DNA of 64,000 nt. Source: Zizania palustris (taxonomy: Eukaryota; Streptophyta; Magnoliopsida; Poales; Poaceae). Location of the stretch: assembly GCA_019279435.1 (NCBI GenBank), contig JAAALK010000081.1, forward strand, positions 22,747,903 to 22,811,902, written 5' to 3'. The number at the start of each line of letters is the position of its first letter. Position 1 is the stretch's first letter. The notes below the pieces were generated by a model. That model searched no databases. It was not told where the DNA came from and was given only the letters and a program-made list of their open reading frames with translations. Shown in pieces: positions 9,318-21,229 of this stretch. A program made the translations under genes and the position numbers.

Positions 9318-12300
9318 CTAGAAAGGATACACAACACCCAAATCCCCTCGTAAACGCTCAAATGTAGACTGATCTAGGGGTTTGGTGAAAATGTCAGCCA
9401 ACTGATGATGGGTATCAACATGAACAAGGTCAATGACACCTTTCTCATATTGATCCCGCAGAAAGTGAAAGCGCACATCAATGTGTTTGGTTTTTGAATG
9501 GAGACATGGGTTTTTCCCTACACTAATTGCAGTGGTGCTGTCGCAAAACAAGAGAACTCTGGTATAAAAGAACAACCCAAAATCTCGCAGAGTGGAAATC
9601 ATCCAAACCAACAGTGAGCAGCAGCTAGCAGCAGCTACATACTCAGCCTCTGTGGTCGAAAGAGCAACTCCAGATTGCTTTCGAGAAGACCAAGAGACAA
9701 GAGAAGAACCAAAAAACTGGCAAGTACCGGAAGTCGACTTGCGATCCAACCGGCACCCACCAAAATCGGCATCCGAAAATCCAGATAAATCGAGAGAAGA
9801 TGATGCAGAATAGAAAAGACCAAGATCAGGCGCATAAGTGAGATACCTGAAGATGCGCTTGACAGCCTGCCGGTGAGACGCGCGTGGTGAAGACTGGAAG
9901 CGCGCGCACAGTCCCACTGCGAACTGAATGTCCGGTCTGGTTGCCGTCAAGTATAACAGCAAACCGATCATCCCTCGAAACTCCCTTTCATTGACCTTGA
10001 CGCTGTTCTCGTCCTTGTCCAGACCCCCAGATGTGCCCATCGGGGTCATCTGCGGCTTCAACTCACCACCAAAGTCAAATTTCTTAAGCATGTCGCGAGT
10101 GTACTTACCTTGGTGGATGAAGGTGCCGTCCTTGGTCTGCTTTATCTGGAGCCCTAAGAAGTACTTGAGCTCACCCATGAGGCTCATCTCAAACTCGCTG
10201 TGCATCTGCTCAGAAAACTTGGACACAAGAGAATCAGTAGTACCGCCAAGGATAATATCGTCCACATAAATCTGAGCGACTAAAAAATCTGAAGCATCTC
10301 TGAGCAAGAAAAGAGTTTTATCCACAGAACCCATCACAAAGCCCTTCCCCAACAAAAATTGCTTCAACCGGTCATACCAAGCCCTGGGGGCTTGCTTCAA
10401 CCCGTATAAAGCTTTGTGCAACTTAAAAACATGTCGAGGAAACTTAGGGTTCTCAAAACTGGGGGGTTGCCTAACAAAAACCTCCTCTTCTATGTACCCG
10501 TTCAGAAAAGCACTCTTAACGTCCATTTGAAAAAGCTTAAAACCCTTCGAAGCGGCAAAAGCTAAAAGAATGCGAATGGACTCAAGACGGGCAACAGGAG
10601 CGAAGGTTTCTTCAAAGTCAATACCTTCCTTCTAGAAATAACCCTGGGCAACTAGTCGAGCTTTGTTGCGCACCACAACCCCATTTTCACCTTGTTTGTT
10701 CTTGAATACCCACTTGGTGCCTATGGGGTTGCATCCTGGTGGCGGCTCAACTAGTGTCCAAACCCGATTGCGGACAAAGTTCTCAAGCTCTTCTTGCATA
10801 GCATTAATCCAATTAGAATCAGAAAGAGCATGAGAAACATCTCTGGGCTCAAAAGATGCAACAAACGCAGATTCAGCAAACACAGCAAGAGAGGCAGAAG
10901 AACACAAAGTTCTCTCAGTCAGATCACCTATGATGAGCTCTGAGGGATGGTCACGCTGAACTGCTCGGGATCCCTGGTGATCTGAAGTCACCTCACCGGA
11001 GTCAGCAGCTGGCACCTCTGGACTCGACTGAGGGGGCTCGATCGAAGTGGAAGAAGTGATCAGAGGTCCGCCCTCATCCTCAGTTGAAGTCTCAGAAGGT
11101 GTGGGCTCTGCAGGAGCACCCTCATCAACAGCTGGAGTATCCTCATCTTCCTCGAAGATGGACTCTCCGAGCTCACCATCACCAGAAAGCTCAAAAGAAG
11201 GAGTTAAAGAAGGCAATGACTCATCAAAAGAAACCTCGCAAGTCTCGACAATCTGCTGGGATTCGAGGTTCCAAACACGGAAACCTCGAGAATGCAATGC
11301 ATAACCAAGAAAAACTCTGTCCCAGCAACGAGACTCAAACTTGTCCAAATGCCCTCCCTTCTTGAGCACAAAGCACTTGCAGCCAAACGCTCGCAAGTGG
11401 CTCACCTTGGGCTGTCTGCCAAACCGCAACTCATATGAGGTCTTACCAAGGTAAGCTCTAAGAAAAATGCGGTTGGCCAGATAGCAAGCCGTGTTCATGG
11501 CTTCAGCCCAAAAACGCCTAGGAGTCCTGTGCTCATCGAGCATCGTCCTGGCCATCTCGACTAGCGTGCGGTTCTTTCGTTCCACAACGCCATTCTGTGG
11601 GGGAGTGTAAGGAGTAGAAAACTGATGGTCAAGACCCTGATCACTATAGAAGCTGACGAACTGAGAGTTCTTGAACTCAAAGCCGTTGTCGGAGCGAATT
11701 GCTCGCATCCGACCATTGTTCTCATTCTTCAGCTTCAAAATCAGGTCATGAACAAAATGAAAAGTCTCATCCTTAGACTCCAAAAAGAAAACCCACGAGA
11801 ATCGAGAAAAATCGTCAACAATCACAAGTGCGTACCACTTCCCACCGACTGAGCGTACCCGAGCTGGACCGACAGTGTCCATGTGTAATAGCTCGCCCGG
11901 ATACGAAGTCATCACCTGAGTCACAGGTGAGTGAGAAGCGGCAACCATTTTCCCGTGACGACAGGGATGACAAACTATATCTTTCTCCATTTTAAGCTTG
12001 GGCAATCCTCGGATGAGGTCCATAGAGCTTAACCTGACTAGCAGATCAAAGCTCAAATGACCTAACCTCCTATGCCACTTCCAGAGCTCAGAAGAAGATC
12101 CAGCAATCAAACAACGAGAAGGGCCAAAAGAACTAGAGAAGTCAATTCGAAAAACTTTACCGAAAGGTAAGATCTGGCAAATCAAAGACCCTCTAGAATC
12201 AAACACAGAAGAATTGCCCTTCTTAAAACGCACCTCCAAACCATCCTCAAGAAGTTGCGAAACAGAGATCAAATTAAAGTTCAAGTTTCCAACCAAAGCA

Positions 12301-12497
12301 ACGTTCTTCAAAGAAAAATGGTCTGAAATGCGAATTGAGCCAATGCCACTTACTTTCCCTTGACCGCTGTTCCCGAACGTGATGTATTCTTTGGAGCTCG
12401 GGGGAGTGAGACTGGAGAACCATCTGCGATGTCCCGTCATGTGGCGAGAGCATCCTGAGTCCATGATCCAAACATCCTCCAGTCCCCGGTCCTGCAC
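9318..12497 (-). pseudogene. C2 pol: protease, integrase, reverse transcriptase, RNase H
   Basis: This is a Copia polyprotein that would process itself, copy element RNA into DNA and insert it. In minus-strand order: protease with MDSGCSRHMTG (about 12450), integrase zinc region (HRRLGHLS ... CHPCRHGKM), integrase core (D in HMDTVGP, D in RSDNGFEF, E in NGVVERKN), RT with YVDD at 10257-10268, and RNase H with FSDADFGGC and TTEAEYVAA, ending at 9318. One TAG at 10632-10634 breaks the frame before the RT catalytic core. The frame is shifted relative to the linker upstream (12500-13171), with the change close to 12500. Otherwise the catalytic residues are present. Confidence 0.9.
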
Positions 12498-12499
12498 AA

Positions 12500-13171
12500 T
12501 CAGTGGCTGTAAGTGGGAGCAAATGGTCCGGCACCAGGTTTAGCAAAAGAGCTAAACCAGTGTCGAGCCATCTGCTCAAAAGATGGAAAGCGAAAACCAT
12601 CAAAAGAGTTTGGACCAAAACACGGCTCAAAGCGCGGTCCTCGGTTCTGCCTAACCCTGCGGCCACGAGGTCCAGAACCGTAGCCAACACGGTCTGGAAC
12701 TCTGCCGGAATGGACACCACTAACTAGAGCACGGGCAAGAAAGCCGTCTCCTCTACCACCACCTACACGACGCGGCCTGGCCTCCAGCCTCTCCCCGCAC
12801 CGAGGAACACGCAGTCTGCCACCCTGCTGGTAGAACTGCTCCTGATCACTACGAGCCCTCTCTGCTCTCTCAACCCGCTTCCTCCTGAAGCAGAATTCTG
12901 CAAGATGCCCGTCTCTCTGACAGTACTCACAATGATAGGTGGGCTTCTTGGAATGTGGTTGAGACTTGGGATGTTTGGGCTTGGTAGTGTTTGGTGTGGT
13001 CTTCTTGGGTTGAGAGGGTCCAGGAAGAGAGTCTAGAGAAGAGTGGAGGTGTTTGGCCTTAGGAACCCAGATAAGCTTCTTGGGTGGAGCTTTGGGTGGT
13101 TCATGAATCACCCCATCCTTGGGCTGACAAGCCTGGGAGGACTCAGTGGAGTGAGTCTTGGGGTATCTCTG
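12500..13171 (-). pseudogene. C2 gag-pol linker with a second CCHC knuckle
   Basis: This is in frame with gag but separated from it by TAG 13172-13174. It encodes a basic, Lys/Pro-rich stretch, a CCHC knuckle CEYCQRDGHLAEFC (12890-12931) and an Arg/Gly-rich tail, and it ends at a TGA where the pol frame begins one frame away. It probably belongs to the nucleocapsid-to-protease part of one original polyprotein. Whether the stop and shift are decay or a regulated expression signal cannot be told from one copy; decay is simpler. Confidence 0.7.
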
Positions 13172-15250
13172 CTAAGGAGTCATTTTACTCCACTCCACTG
13201 CCCGGCTAATGGCACTCTCAAAGTCAGCCTTGGTGTAGGTGTAACCTACCCCAAACCCATCCTGCCTCTTGAACTGCTGGATCATCATGCCAAGTTGTGG
13301 CTCTCTGGCACTGATCCAACTCAGGATAGAACGGAGGTAAAAATTCTCATTCTGAGAGTCTGCTAGCTCCTCTCTCAAGGAAGCTAGAACCTCCACCTGA
13401 GACAAGCAGGTCTCACACTCACTCTCTACTTGGACAGACTTTTCGGCTTTCAGCTTGATCAACTCCATTCTAAGAGACAGACAGCTCTCATAGACAGTGG
13501 GTGGAACTGACAATGTCTCAAGCTCTAGCCTAGTCTGCGCAAGCTCAGCTCTCAACCTCTCCAAATCACCCAATTGTTCATCGCCCTTGGATTTCAGCTC
13601 AGCTAAGACAGCTAGATGAGATGGGCAATCAACACAGGGTGCGAAGACAGTGGCTTGAGCATCTTTCAGCTCCAGCTGAGCGCTTTCAAGCTCAGTGGCC
13701 AATGCGTCCCTCTCATCAACCCTTTCTGTGTACCTGGACTTCAGAGTCGACAGGTCACACAGAAGCACCTCACACTTCGGGCACTCACTGCTATCACCCA
13801 AGCAAGGGGAAGAAGATAGACTCTCAATTCTGCCGTTGGCCACGGCAAGCTCACTCTCTAACTCATCTATCCTCTTCTTAGCCCCCCTAAGCAGTTTTTC
13901 CCGATATTTCAACTCCTGACGATTGCTCTCAAGTAAATCAATGATTTCGCACTCGTAGGATGATACCTTGTTGTCGTCGTTGTCAGAAACGTCGGAGGAG
14001 CTCTTTTCTTCCTTATCCCCAAGAGCCATTGAACAGAAGCTCTTGCGGGATCTTCGGCGCTGGTGTGAGCGGCTCTTCGGCTTGTCTCCAAAGGCCATGA
14101 AGCAGAGGCCCGCCGGATCGTCCTTGTCCTTCCCCTTCCTGATGACGATCTCCTCATCGCTTGAGCTTGATGAAGAGGAAGAATACGTGGACTGCTTGGA
14201 GTAGCTCTTCTCCATCTCGGCGAAGAAGGCCTTGTCGCGCTTCTTGTTCTCTCGCCGGTAGTCCTTCAGGGCCTTCTTGAAGAATCGGGTCTTCGGCTTG
14301 CCCTTGTTGAAGGATGAGCTCTCATGCTTGCCGGAGTCGTGGAAGCTGCCACTGGTGCCCTTCTTGTATCCATTGCGCTTGGGGCAGTCGGCGATGAAGT
14401 GTCCTGGATCACCACACTCAAAGCATCCGGATTTTGTGCCGTGTCTTTTGAACATTCTCTTGTCATAGACACGACGCACCCAGTTGTTAAAGAGACACAA
14501 ATCATCATCTCCCAAAGACTTAAGCTGGTCCTCAGTGATAGACATCAAGGAGAAACCAGCACAGCTCACAGCAGAGGGATCAACAGAAGGTGTAGCAAGG
14601 GCCAGGGATTTTGATCCAGAACCAGTGAGATTTGATCTCAGCTGGATATCTACCTCAGTGGCCTTCATCTTGCTAAACAACTCAGAAATGGTCAAGGTAT
14701 CGTAAGAAGTGCTCTCAACGATAGAGGATACCTTGATCTCCCAGATCTTTGGGTCCAAGGTATGGAGAACCTTGAGCGCCTGCTCGTGATCTGAGACTAA
14801 CTGAGCACCCTCAGCCTTGTTGTCCCGAAGCTTGTTAATGATCGATTGAAAGCAACCAAACAAAGCTTCAACAGATTCACCCGGCTTTTGTGTGAAGTTC
14901 TCGTACTCACGCCGGTAGGTCTGATAGAGCCGAGCCTTGACCTGAGCTGTTCCCTCATGGTGTGCCTTGAGGGTAGCCCAGATCTCTCTCGCAGTGGAGA
15001 GATGGCTCACACGCTCAAACTCAGTGGGACCTAAACCAGAGAAAAGAATGTTCACAACCTTACTGTTGCTCAGATGCTGAGCAATGATACCAGCAATACC
15101 CTGCTCAGTGACTGGCAATATGACAAACGTGGTGTGAACGCAAATGTCCCAAATGTCTGAACCCTGGCTCATGAGATAGGCTCGCATGCGAGTCTTCCAA
15201 TAGTTATAGCCATAGGCTTCCAAGGATGGGACCTTGCCAGGAGAAGTCAT
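13172..15250 (-). CDS. C2 Gag nucleocapsid protein
   Basis: Gag packages element RNA into virus-like particles in the cytoplasm. The likely start is ATG at 15250; a GTG two codons earlier is also in frame. The first 240 residues form a Copia-type gag domain with the phrase REIWATLKAHHEGT. A CCHC knuckle CFECGDPGHFIADC follows near residues 276-289. A Ser/Lys-rich stretch comes next, then about 250 residues of Glu/Leu-rich heptad-like sequence that looks like a coiled coil, as in Sirevirus Gag. The ORF ends at TAG 13172-13174, in frame with more gag-pol sequence, so this stop is probably a mutation within a longer polyprotein. No internal break is visible. Confidence 0.88.
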   Translation of the reverse strand: MTSPGKVPSLEAYGYNYWKTRMRAYLMSQGSDIWDICVHTTFVILPVTEQGIAGIIAQHLSNSKVVNILFSGLGPTEFERVSHLSTAREIWATLKAHHEGTAQVKARLYQTYRREYENFTQKPGESVEALFGCFQSIINKLRDNKAEGAQLVSDHEQALKVLHTLDPKIWEIKVSSIVESTSYDTLTISELFSKMKATEVDIQLRSNLTGSGSKSLALATPSVDPSAVSCAGFSLMSITEDQLKSLGDDDLCLFNNWVRRVYDKRMFKRHGTKSGCFECGDPGHFIADCPKRNGYKKGTSGSFHDSGKHESSSFNKGKPKTRFFKKALKDYRRENKKRDKAFFAEMEKSYSKQSTYSSSSSSSSDEEIVIRKGKDKDDPAGLCFMAFGDKPKSRSHQRRRSRKSFCSMALGDKEEKSSSDVSDNDDNKVSSYECEIIDLLESNRQELKYREKLLRGAKKRIDELESELAVANGRIESLSSSPCLGDSSECPKCEVLLCDLSTLKSRYTERVDERDALATELESAQLELKDAQATVFAPCVDCPSHLAVLAELKSKGDEQLGDLERLRAELAQTRLELETLSVPPTVYESCLSLRMELIKLKAEKSVQVESECETCLSQVEVLASLREELADSQNENFYLRSILSWISAREPQLGMMIQQFKRQDGFGVGYTYTKADFESAISRAVEWSKMTP

Positions 15251-15300
15251 GGTCACTACTGGGTTTAGAACCGGTTAAGGTATGGAAAAACCCTAACCTC

Positions 15301-15312
15301 ACTCTGATACCA
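15301..15312 (-). other. C2 primer binding site
   Basis: The minus strand reads TGGTATCAGAGT, two bases inside the 5' LTR. This is the common plant primer site matching the 3' end of initiator methionine tRNA. Confidence 0.9.
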
Positions 15313-15314
15313 CT

Positions 15315-17217
15315 TGTAGGACCGAAAGTACCGACCAGAGGGGGGGTGAATGGGCGCCTTAAAAATTCTTTCGAATATATGGCCTGTTCCCAACACTCAA
15401 CACACCTCGAAAGACTAAGCAACAGAAAATGAACAGATAGCCTAAGTCTAAAGGTATCTAGCCTAGAAACAATTGAAGTTAAACAGAGAACTACCAAGGC
15501 AGTGCAACTAGGCAGATAAACAAAGTATGTCAGGACAAAACTTCTCAATGAAATGATCTAAATATAAAGTGAGATGAGAAGTTACTGTTCAGATTTGTCT
15601 CCTGTTCGGAACTCGGCGAAGCCTGCTTCGCCTGTCGGGGTCTGCTTCGGAGAAGATTGTCGAAGCCTGCTTCGAAGGTCGGTTGCGAGGTCTGCCGAAG
15701 GCAGTTGTGAATGCCGAAGGTGATTTGATCTAGCCTAGTTCGAAGTGGTAGATGACGAAGTATGCTTCGAAGCAAAGTGGACAAAGTCGGAGCCTGCTTC
15801 GAAGTATGTACTTCGAAGGCAAGGCTTCGAACACAGCTTCGAACGCAGCTTCGAACCAGGTGCTTCGAAGTTAGACCTTCGAACAGAAAACTTCGAACGC
15901 AACTCAAACGAACAACCTTCGAACAAAGAGGCAAAGCCTGTCACACGACAGAGACCAAACCGAAGGCTATACTCTACCTTCGAAAAGAGCAAGCTTCGAA
16001 AAGAGAACCGAAGGCTGACACGCAGCAAAGAAACCAAAACGAAGCCTAGCAGAACGACAAGCTTCGAAGACAACTTCGAAACCTATCGAAGTGTGGACTT
16101 CGAACAGCTAGAGGCGGAGTACCTTCGCACACACAAAGCAAGGTTCGAAGTTCGAACGAAACCTTCGAGTATGTCAGATCGAAGCCTGCCTCACGGAGCT
16201 GAGGGGCTTCGAACAGAGAGGATGGCTTCGCCAGAAAACAGCCAGAAAAGTTTCTAGACCCTGTCAACTTCGATCAAAAAGCTGCGCAGTAGAAGGTAAA
16301 AAGCTGGCAGCGAGTACTGTAGCTGCAGTATAGCAGTACTACATGCAACAGCATGAACTAGTACTCTTCTCGTGAGGAACAGAAGCAAATCGAAGCCTTC
16401 ACCACCAGGAAAAACGCTGTGAGCAAACCGAAGATTTCAAAGCCAATAAATAGGATGCATCACACGAAACAGAAGAAATAGAAACATCTAACTGCAGGGA
16501 ATAAAATAGATGAACAGCAACACATTTCCTAGAGGCGCACACATGAACAGGAAGAGAAAGAGAAAATGCAAGAGACAAAAAGTGACCCAAAGGAGTGGTA
16601 TTAATTTCGGCAAAAGGGGTACAATCAACCCTAGGGATTGGGGTCCTATTTATAGGCTCCCAACACTAGGAATATTCCACCTGCCCCTTAGGGTTTTTAC
16701 AGACGCAAGAGTAAAGGAAAAGACTCTACTGCCCTTAGGAATTTTTACATACACGACTGACTGACTGTGGGCCTAGAGATACAGATGACTTATCCGGAAG
16801 CAAAGCTTTCGTAGCGACTACGACTTCTCTTCTGGACAGTCGGATACAAGATCGACGGTTGTCAGTTTTGCGCTGAAACTGACAAAGCCTCCACCGACTT
16901 TGCACCAGGTACCCGGATTGGGCCGGCCCGATTCCGCAGCTCTCTCAGCTCGGCAATCACTCACCGCCCGTGTACCTGAGTCAATCCTGGTCAACAGCCC
17001 AGTGGGTCTTCTACTGCTTCTGGCCCATGCACCCGGATTGGACCAGCCTGACTTCGCAGCCTCCTCTGCCCGACAGTCACTCGCTGCCCGTGTACCTGAG
17101 TCACACGCGGCCCATGAAACAGCAGATCTCTTCTTCTTTTGTCCTCTTTGACTATCGTTGACAATGACTCATCACTTCTGGAGCCATGAGGCCCACGCTA
17201 TTCAGCATGGCTCCTCA
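15315..17217 (-). repeat. C2 5' LTR (undisturbed copy)
   Basis: The 1903-bp LTR begins TGTAGGACC and ends GGCTCCTCA on the plus strand. It lacks the hAT element and so shows the empty site. It has the same TTCGAA cluster as the 3' LTR. It is the promoter LTR of C2. Confidence 0.93.
16645..16654 (-). promoter_or_regulatory. TATA box of the C2 5' LTR
   Basis: CTATAAATAG on the minus strand, correctly placed to start C2 RNA toward gag. Confidence 0.7.
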
Positions 17218-17222
17218 GATTT
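17218..17222. repeat. target site duplication GATTT, right of C2
   Basis: It is identical to 5399-5403. Confidence 0.93.
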
Positions 17223-18110
17223 GGAATCCCAATAAATACTTCAACTCACCCATCATGGACATCTCAAACCTTTTAGTCATCATTTTACTAAACTCTTTAG
17301 ATAAATTATTGTTAGTAGAACCAAATATAATGTCATCGACATATATTTGGCAAAAAAACAAATCATCACTGAAATGCTTAAAGAAGAGAGTAGGATTGAC
17401 TTTGCCTATTTCAAAGCCTTTCCTTAGGAGAAAGTCGCTAAGGCATTCATACCATGCTCTAGGGGCTTGCTTGAGCCCATAGAGTGCCTTATGGAGCTTG
17501 TAGACGTGGTCGAGTTAGGTTGGATCTTCAAATCCGGGTGGTTGCTCCACATACACCAATTCGGAGATTGGTCCATTTAGGAATGTGCTTTTCACGTCCA
17601 TTTGATAAAGCTTGAAATCATGGTGAGTAGCAAAGACTAATAATATTCGAATTGACTCAAGCCTAGCTACTGGTGCATAAGTCTCACCAAAATCCAAACC
17701 TTTGATTTGTGTGAAGCCTTGAGCAACCAACCTTGCTTTGTTCCTTGTGACCATGTCATGCTCATCTTGCTTGTTGCGAAAGACCCATTTGGTGACGATT
17801 ACATTTTGCTTTGGTATTTCACTAACTCCCAAACTTCATTCTTCTTGAAGTTGTTGAACTCTTCTTGTATGGCCATTACCCAATCCGGGTCTTCAAGAGC
17901 TTCTTCCACCTTGATGGGTTCCAAAGAAGACACAAAAGAGTAACACTCACAAAAATTTGCAATTCTAGAATGAGTGGTTACTCCCTTTTGAATGTATCCT
18001 AAGATGTTGTCCATGGGATGGTCTCGTTGAATGCTTTGGTGTACTCTTGGGTGTTGAGTTGTTTCTTGAGCAACTTCAATTTGAGTTTCTTGTTCTTCTT
18101 CCAACACCAC
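17218..18110 (-). pseudogene. C1 reverse transcriptase, right fragment
   Basis: This is the N-terminal and catalytic part of a Copia RT. It shows NKARLVAQGFTQ, the DVKSTFLNG block, LYGLKQAPRAWYE and the catalytic YVDD at 17332-17343. A stop lies at 17515-17517 and at least one frame change near 17830. At the left edge the reading ELKYLLGFQI passes straight into the fragment at 5403 when C2 is removed. The RT is inactive because it is split and mutated. Confidence 0.88.
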
Positions 18111-19560
18111 TCGCTCTTGAGTGAGATTATCTTCTTATTGAGTCTCTAGTTGATCTTCTTGTTGTTCCGTAGGAGTATCTTCTCTTGGCCTAATATTTCC
18201 AATGGCCATGTTCTTTATTGCTTCACATAGAGGTGCTTCATCTCCTACATCACTTAGATCAACTTGCTCTACTTGAGAGCCATTAGTTTCATCAAATGTC
18301 ACATCCCGAGTGACTTCAACAACACTGGTGGTTTTGTTGAAAACACGATAGGCATGTGCATTTGACTCATATCCGACCAAGAAGGCTTCATCTACTTTAG
18401 AGGCAAATTTTGAACTTCTTGGTCGTTTAACAAGAATGTAACATTTGCTACCAAAAACTCTAAAGTATGAGACGTTTGGTTTCTTACCGGTTGATAGCTC
18501 ATAAGTCGTTTTCTTGATAATCTTGTGGAGATAGAGACGATTGATGGCATGATATGCAGTGTTGACGACTTTGGCCCAAAAGATGTCCGATGTCTTGTAC
18601 TCATCTAGCATGGTCCGCGCCGCCTCTACTAGAGTTCGGTTCTTCCGCTCTACTACTCCATTTTGAGGTGGATCATATGGAGCGGAGAACTCGTGTTTGA
18701 TCCCTTCCTTGTTAAGAAAGTCCTCAATGTGAGTGTTCTTGAACTCACCTCCATTATCGCTCCTCACTTTCTTGATCTTTACTTCATACTCATTTTGTGC
18801 TTTTCTTGCAAAATTCTTAAAGATTTCTTGTGTTTCTCCTTTGTCATGCAAAAAGAACACCCAAGTGAATATAGAATAATCAACTATAATAACAAAACCA
18901 TATTTGTTACCACCAATGCTTATGTAGGTCATGGGTCTGAAAAGATCCATGTGAAGGAGCTCAAGTGACCTCTTTGTAGTCATGATATTCTTGGTGGTGT
19001 GTGACACTCCAACTTGCTTTCCAGCTTGACATGTGCTACACAACCTATCTTTCTCAAAAACAACATTTGTTAGTCCTAGAATGTGATCCCCTTTGAGAAG
19101 TTTTGCCAAATTTCTCATCCCAACACGAGCTAGTCAGCGATGCCATAGCCAACCCATGCTAGACTTGGCAACTAGGCAAGTTTCCGGTTCCACTTTATCT
19201 TGTACGAAGTCGACAACATATAGTTTTCCCTTCAACCTACCCATGAATGTCATGGAATTGTCACTTCTTCTCAAAACGGTCGCACTCTCATGAGAGAAGT
19301 TACAATTATATCCCATTTCACATAATTGCGAAATGGAAAGTAAATTGTAAGTTAATGATTCAACTAGAAGGACATTTGAAATTGAAAAATTACTTGTGAT
19401 GGAAACTTTACCTATACCCAATACCTTAACTTCTCCATTGTTGCCAAACACAATGGTTTCATGTTGATGTTGATTTGGCTCAAAGGAGATGAACATGTTC
19501 TTCTCTCCGGTCATGTGATGGGTGCATCCACTATGCATCACCCAACTTGATCCACCGGAG
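18111..19560 (-). pseudogene. C1 protease and integrase
   Basis: The region begins at the protease active site, where the usual D-S-G reads H-S-G (His codon 19533-19535), so the catalytic aspartate is lost. The GAG-pre-integrase zinc region follows, with CSTCQAGKQVG. The integrase core follows, with D in HMDLFRPM, D in RSDNGGEF and E in NGVVERKN, and then an acidic linker toward RT. There is a frame change near 19125 and a TAA at about 18132-18134. This lies in the 17218-19648 block, whose far end is interrupted by G1 in the phrase KKIWIP. Confidence 0.87.
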
Positions 19561-19643
19561 GCATATTTCTATAAGATATTAGTTCTTGACTTTAGGCACC
19601 CAAATCTTTTTGGGTCCTTCAATGTTAGTAACAAGGGCTTTAG

Positions 19644-19648
19644 GAATC
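19644..19648. repeat. target site duplication GAATC, left of G1
   Basis: GAATC also lies at 30751-30755, flanking G1 exactly. Confidence 0.93.
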
Positions 19649-21144
19649 TGTTGACACGGAAACGTGTCCCCGCACTTGGGTCAGTCCGGCGATCCAAAAG
19701 TGCACGTATACTTAGGGATGGGCCTAAGTGTGACGTAGAACCGACGCCGCGTTCCGACTACCCTTAATAGTGATAAGGGGGGTGGAGTCGCCAGGCAACC
19801 AGATTACAAGAAATAATCCAATTAGCCGAAAGAAATAGATTAAACAAGTTAAAATTGGCAAACTAATCGGAGTCCTCTTGGTTCGAAGGCTGATGCGAAG
19901 GGTGCGCCGAAGGGTACCTTCAGCATTTGGTGCGAAGTGCTCCGCCGAAGGGTACTTCGACGTTCGGAGCGATCTGATCGAAGGTGAGCTCCGGACAGAT
20001 CTAGACGCAGCGATCACCTCCAAATAGCGGGGTTCGGAGTGCGATCTCCGATACAGCAATCTACAAAATAGTGACGCGAGGGCCACGCGCGAGTGCAGCT
20101 TCGTCCTGACGCAGAATATGTTCGTGGTGAAGCCTGTTCACGACGAAGCTTGTTGTCGAAGCCTGCGGTCTTGTCGAAGGGCGTCCTAGGGACCTCCGGA
20201 ACCGATCTCTCAGCTCCGAACACCTCCGGCGAAGGGGATCCAAACATGAAGACCTGCAACAAGGATGATGCGAAGTACCAATTCGGCCTTAGGTTCGAAT
20301 TTGCGAGGTGTTGCACGGATGGCGAAGGTAGCAATCTATTACGCGGATTAGCGGATACTTCACAGGCGAAGTAACAAGGCGATAGCAATCTGTTACGTAG
20401 ATTAACGGGGACTTCACGGGCGAAGTACCAAGGCTTACCACTGTTCCATAGTGGCGGACGGAGGGCTTCCAGGAAAACCCACGAAGAGGTACAGAGAAGT
20501 AAAGGTAAAAGTAAAGGTACGATCAAAGCATGACTTTAGTTTGGTTTCTGTTGGGGGGACCCTCTACGCCGGCCAGGCCTCTCTATTTATAGAGGGTTAA
20601 CTCTAATCTAATCTGCTATTAATCCGGCCGAATAGAGATAAATATTGAGCTAGAAATGCGTCCAACTCTATCTCTACCGAGGTGGGCCTCGGCCAGGCCC
20701 GCCGAGGCCTGCTCCTCGGGCCGAAGCTTCGGTAGCGTGGGCTTCGACTAGGCCCGTTGAGGCTTGCTCCTCGGGCCGAAGCTTCGATAGCGTGGGCTTC
20801 GGTCAGGCCCGTTGAGGCTTGATCCTCGGGCCAAATCTTCGATAGCGTGGGTTTCGGTCAGGCCCGTCGAGGCTTGCTCTTGGGCCGAAGCTTCGACAGC
20901 GTGGGCTTCCGAAGCTTCGGCAGCGTGGGCCTCCGAAGGTTCCCGAAGCTTCAGCGGTGTGGGCCTCCGAAGGCTTCCTGGCCGAAGCCCATGGGCTGGC
21001 TGGAGGCTTTCGGAGCCCATAGCTTGACGAGCTTCAGCCCCGTAGGGCTTCGGACAGACCCTGGACATGTGTATTTTAGGCCCAAATCACCAAAAAATGA
21101 TATTTTGATAATCTAGCCATTAATGCCATTTTTTGCTATCAACA
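19649..21144 (-). repeat. G1 3' LTR
   Basis: The LTR is 1496 bp. It is 34 bp longer than the 5' LTR because a GC-rich unit near 20915-20970 is present once more. It has a minus-strand TATA box (CTATAAATAG) at 20583-20592 and a 55-bp tandem repeat from 20704. Confidence 0.92.
20704..20915. repeat. 55-bp tandem repeat in the G1 3' LTR
   Basis: Units start at 20704, 20759, 20814 and 20869 with GAGGCTTGCTCCTCGGGCC-like sequence. The matching array in the 5' LTR lies at about 30343-30555. It produces long but meaningless open frames on both strands. Confidence 0.88.
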
Positions 21145-21161
21145 CATGTCCCCTGCCTTTT
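21145..21161 (-). other. G1 polypurine tract
   Basis: The minus strand reads AAAAGGCAGGGGACATG directly before the 3' LTR, the primer for plus-strand synthesis. Confidence 0.85.
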
Positions 21162-21229
21162 AGTGAACTAGTGAACTAAAAGCACAATGATCTTGACACA
21201 ATACTGTTCATATCGACCTTTCGACATTT

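Larger units (their letters stand above)
5404..17217 (-). mobile_element. C2: complete Sirevirus-like Copia retrotransposon
   Basis: C2 is structurally complete on the minus strand: 5' LTR 15315-17217, primer site 15301-15312, gag, pol, polypurine tracts, 3' LTR 5404-8004. A 5-bp duplication, GATTT, flanks it. Both LTRs begin TGTAGGACC and end GGCTCCTCA. The domain order protease-integrase-RT-RNase H marks Ty1/Copia. Repeated polypurine tracts before the 3' LTR and a coiled-coil Gag tail fit Sirevirus. The LTRs are near-identical apart from the hAT insertion, so C2 is fairly young, but two nonsense changes and one frameshift break its coding region. Confidence 0.92.

Noticed and set aside
13172..13180. 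Programmed stop readthrough between C2 gag and pol
   Set aside because: The bases after TAG (CAGAGA) do not fit the CARYYA readthrough context, and another TAG (10632) and a frameshift in the same element favour decay.
20014..21116. Long open frames in the G1 LTR, for example 170 codons at 20014-20526 (-), repeated at 29654-30166
   Set aside because: They lie in GC-rich LTR sequence with tandem repeats. They are present in both LTRs but without a domain, and differ by stops and shifts elsewhere in the LTR.
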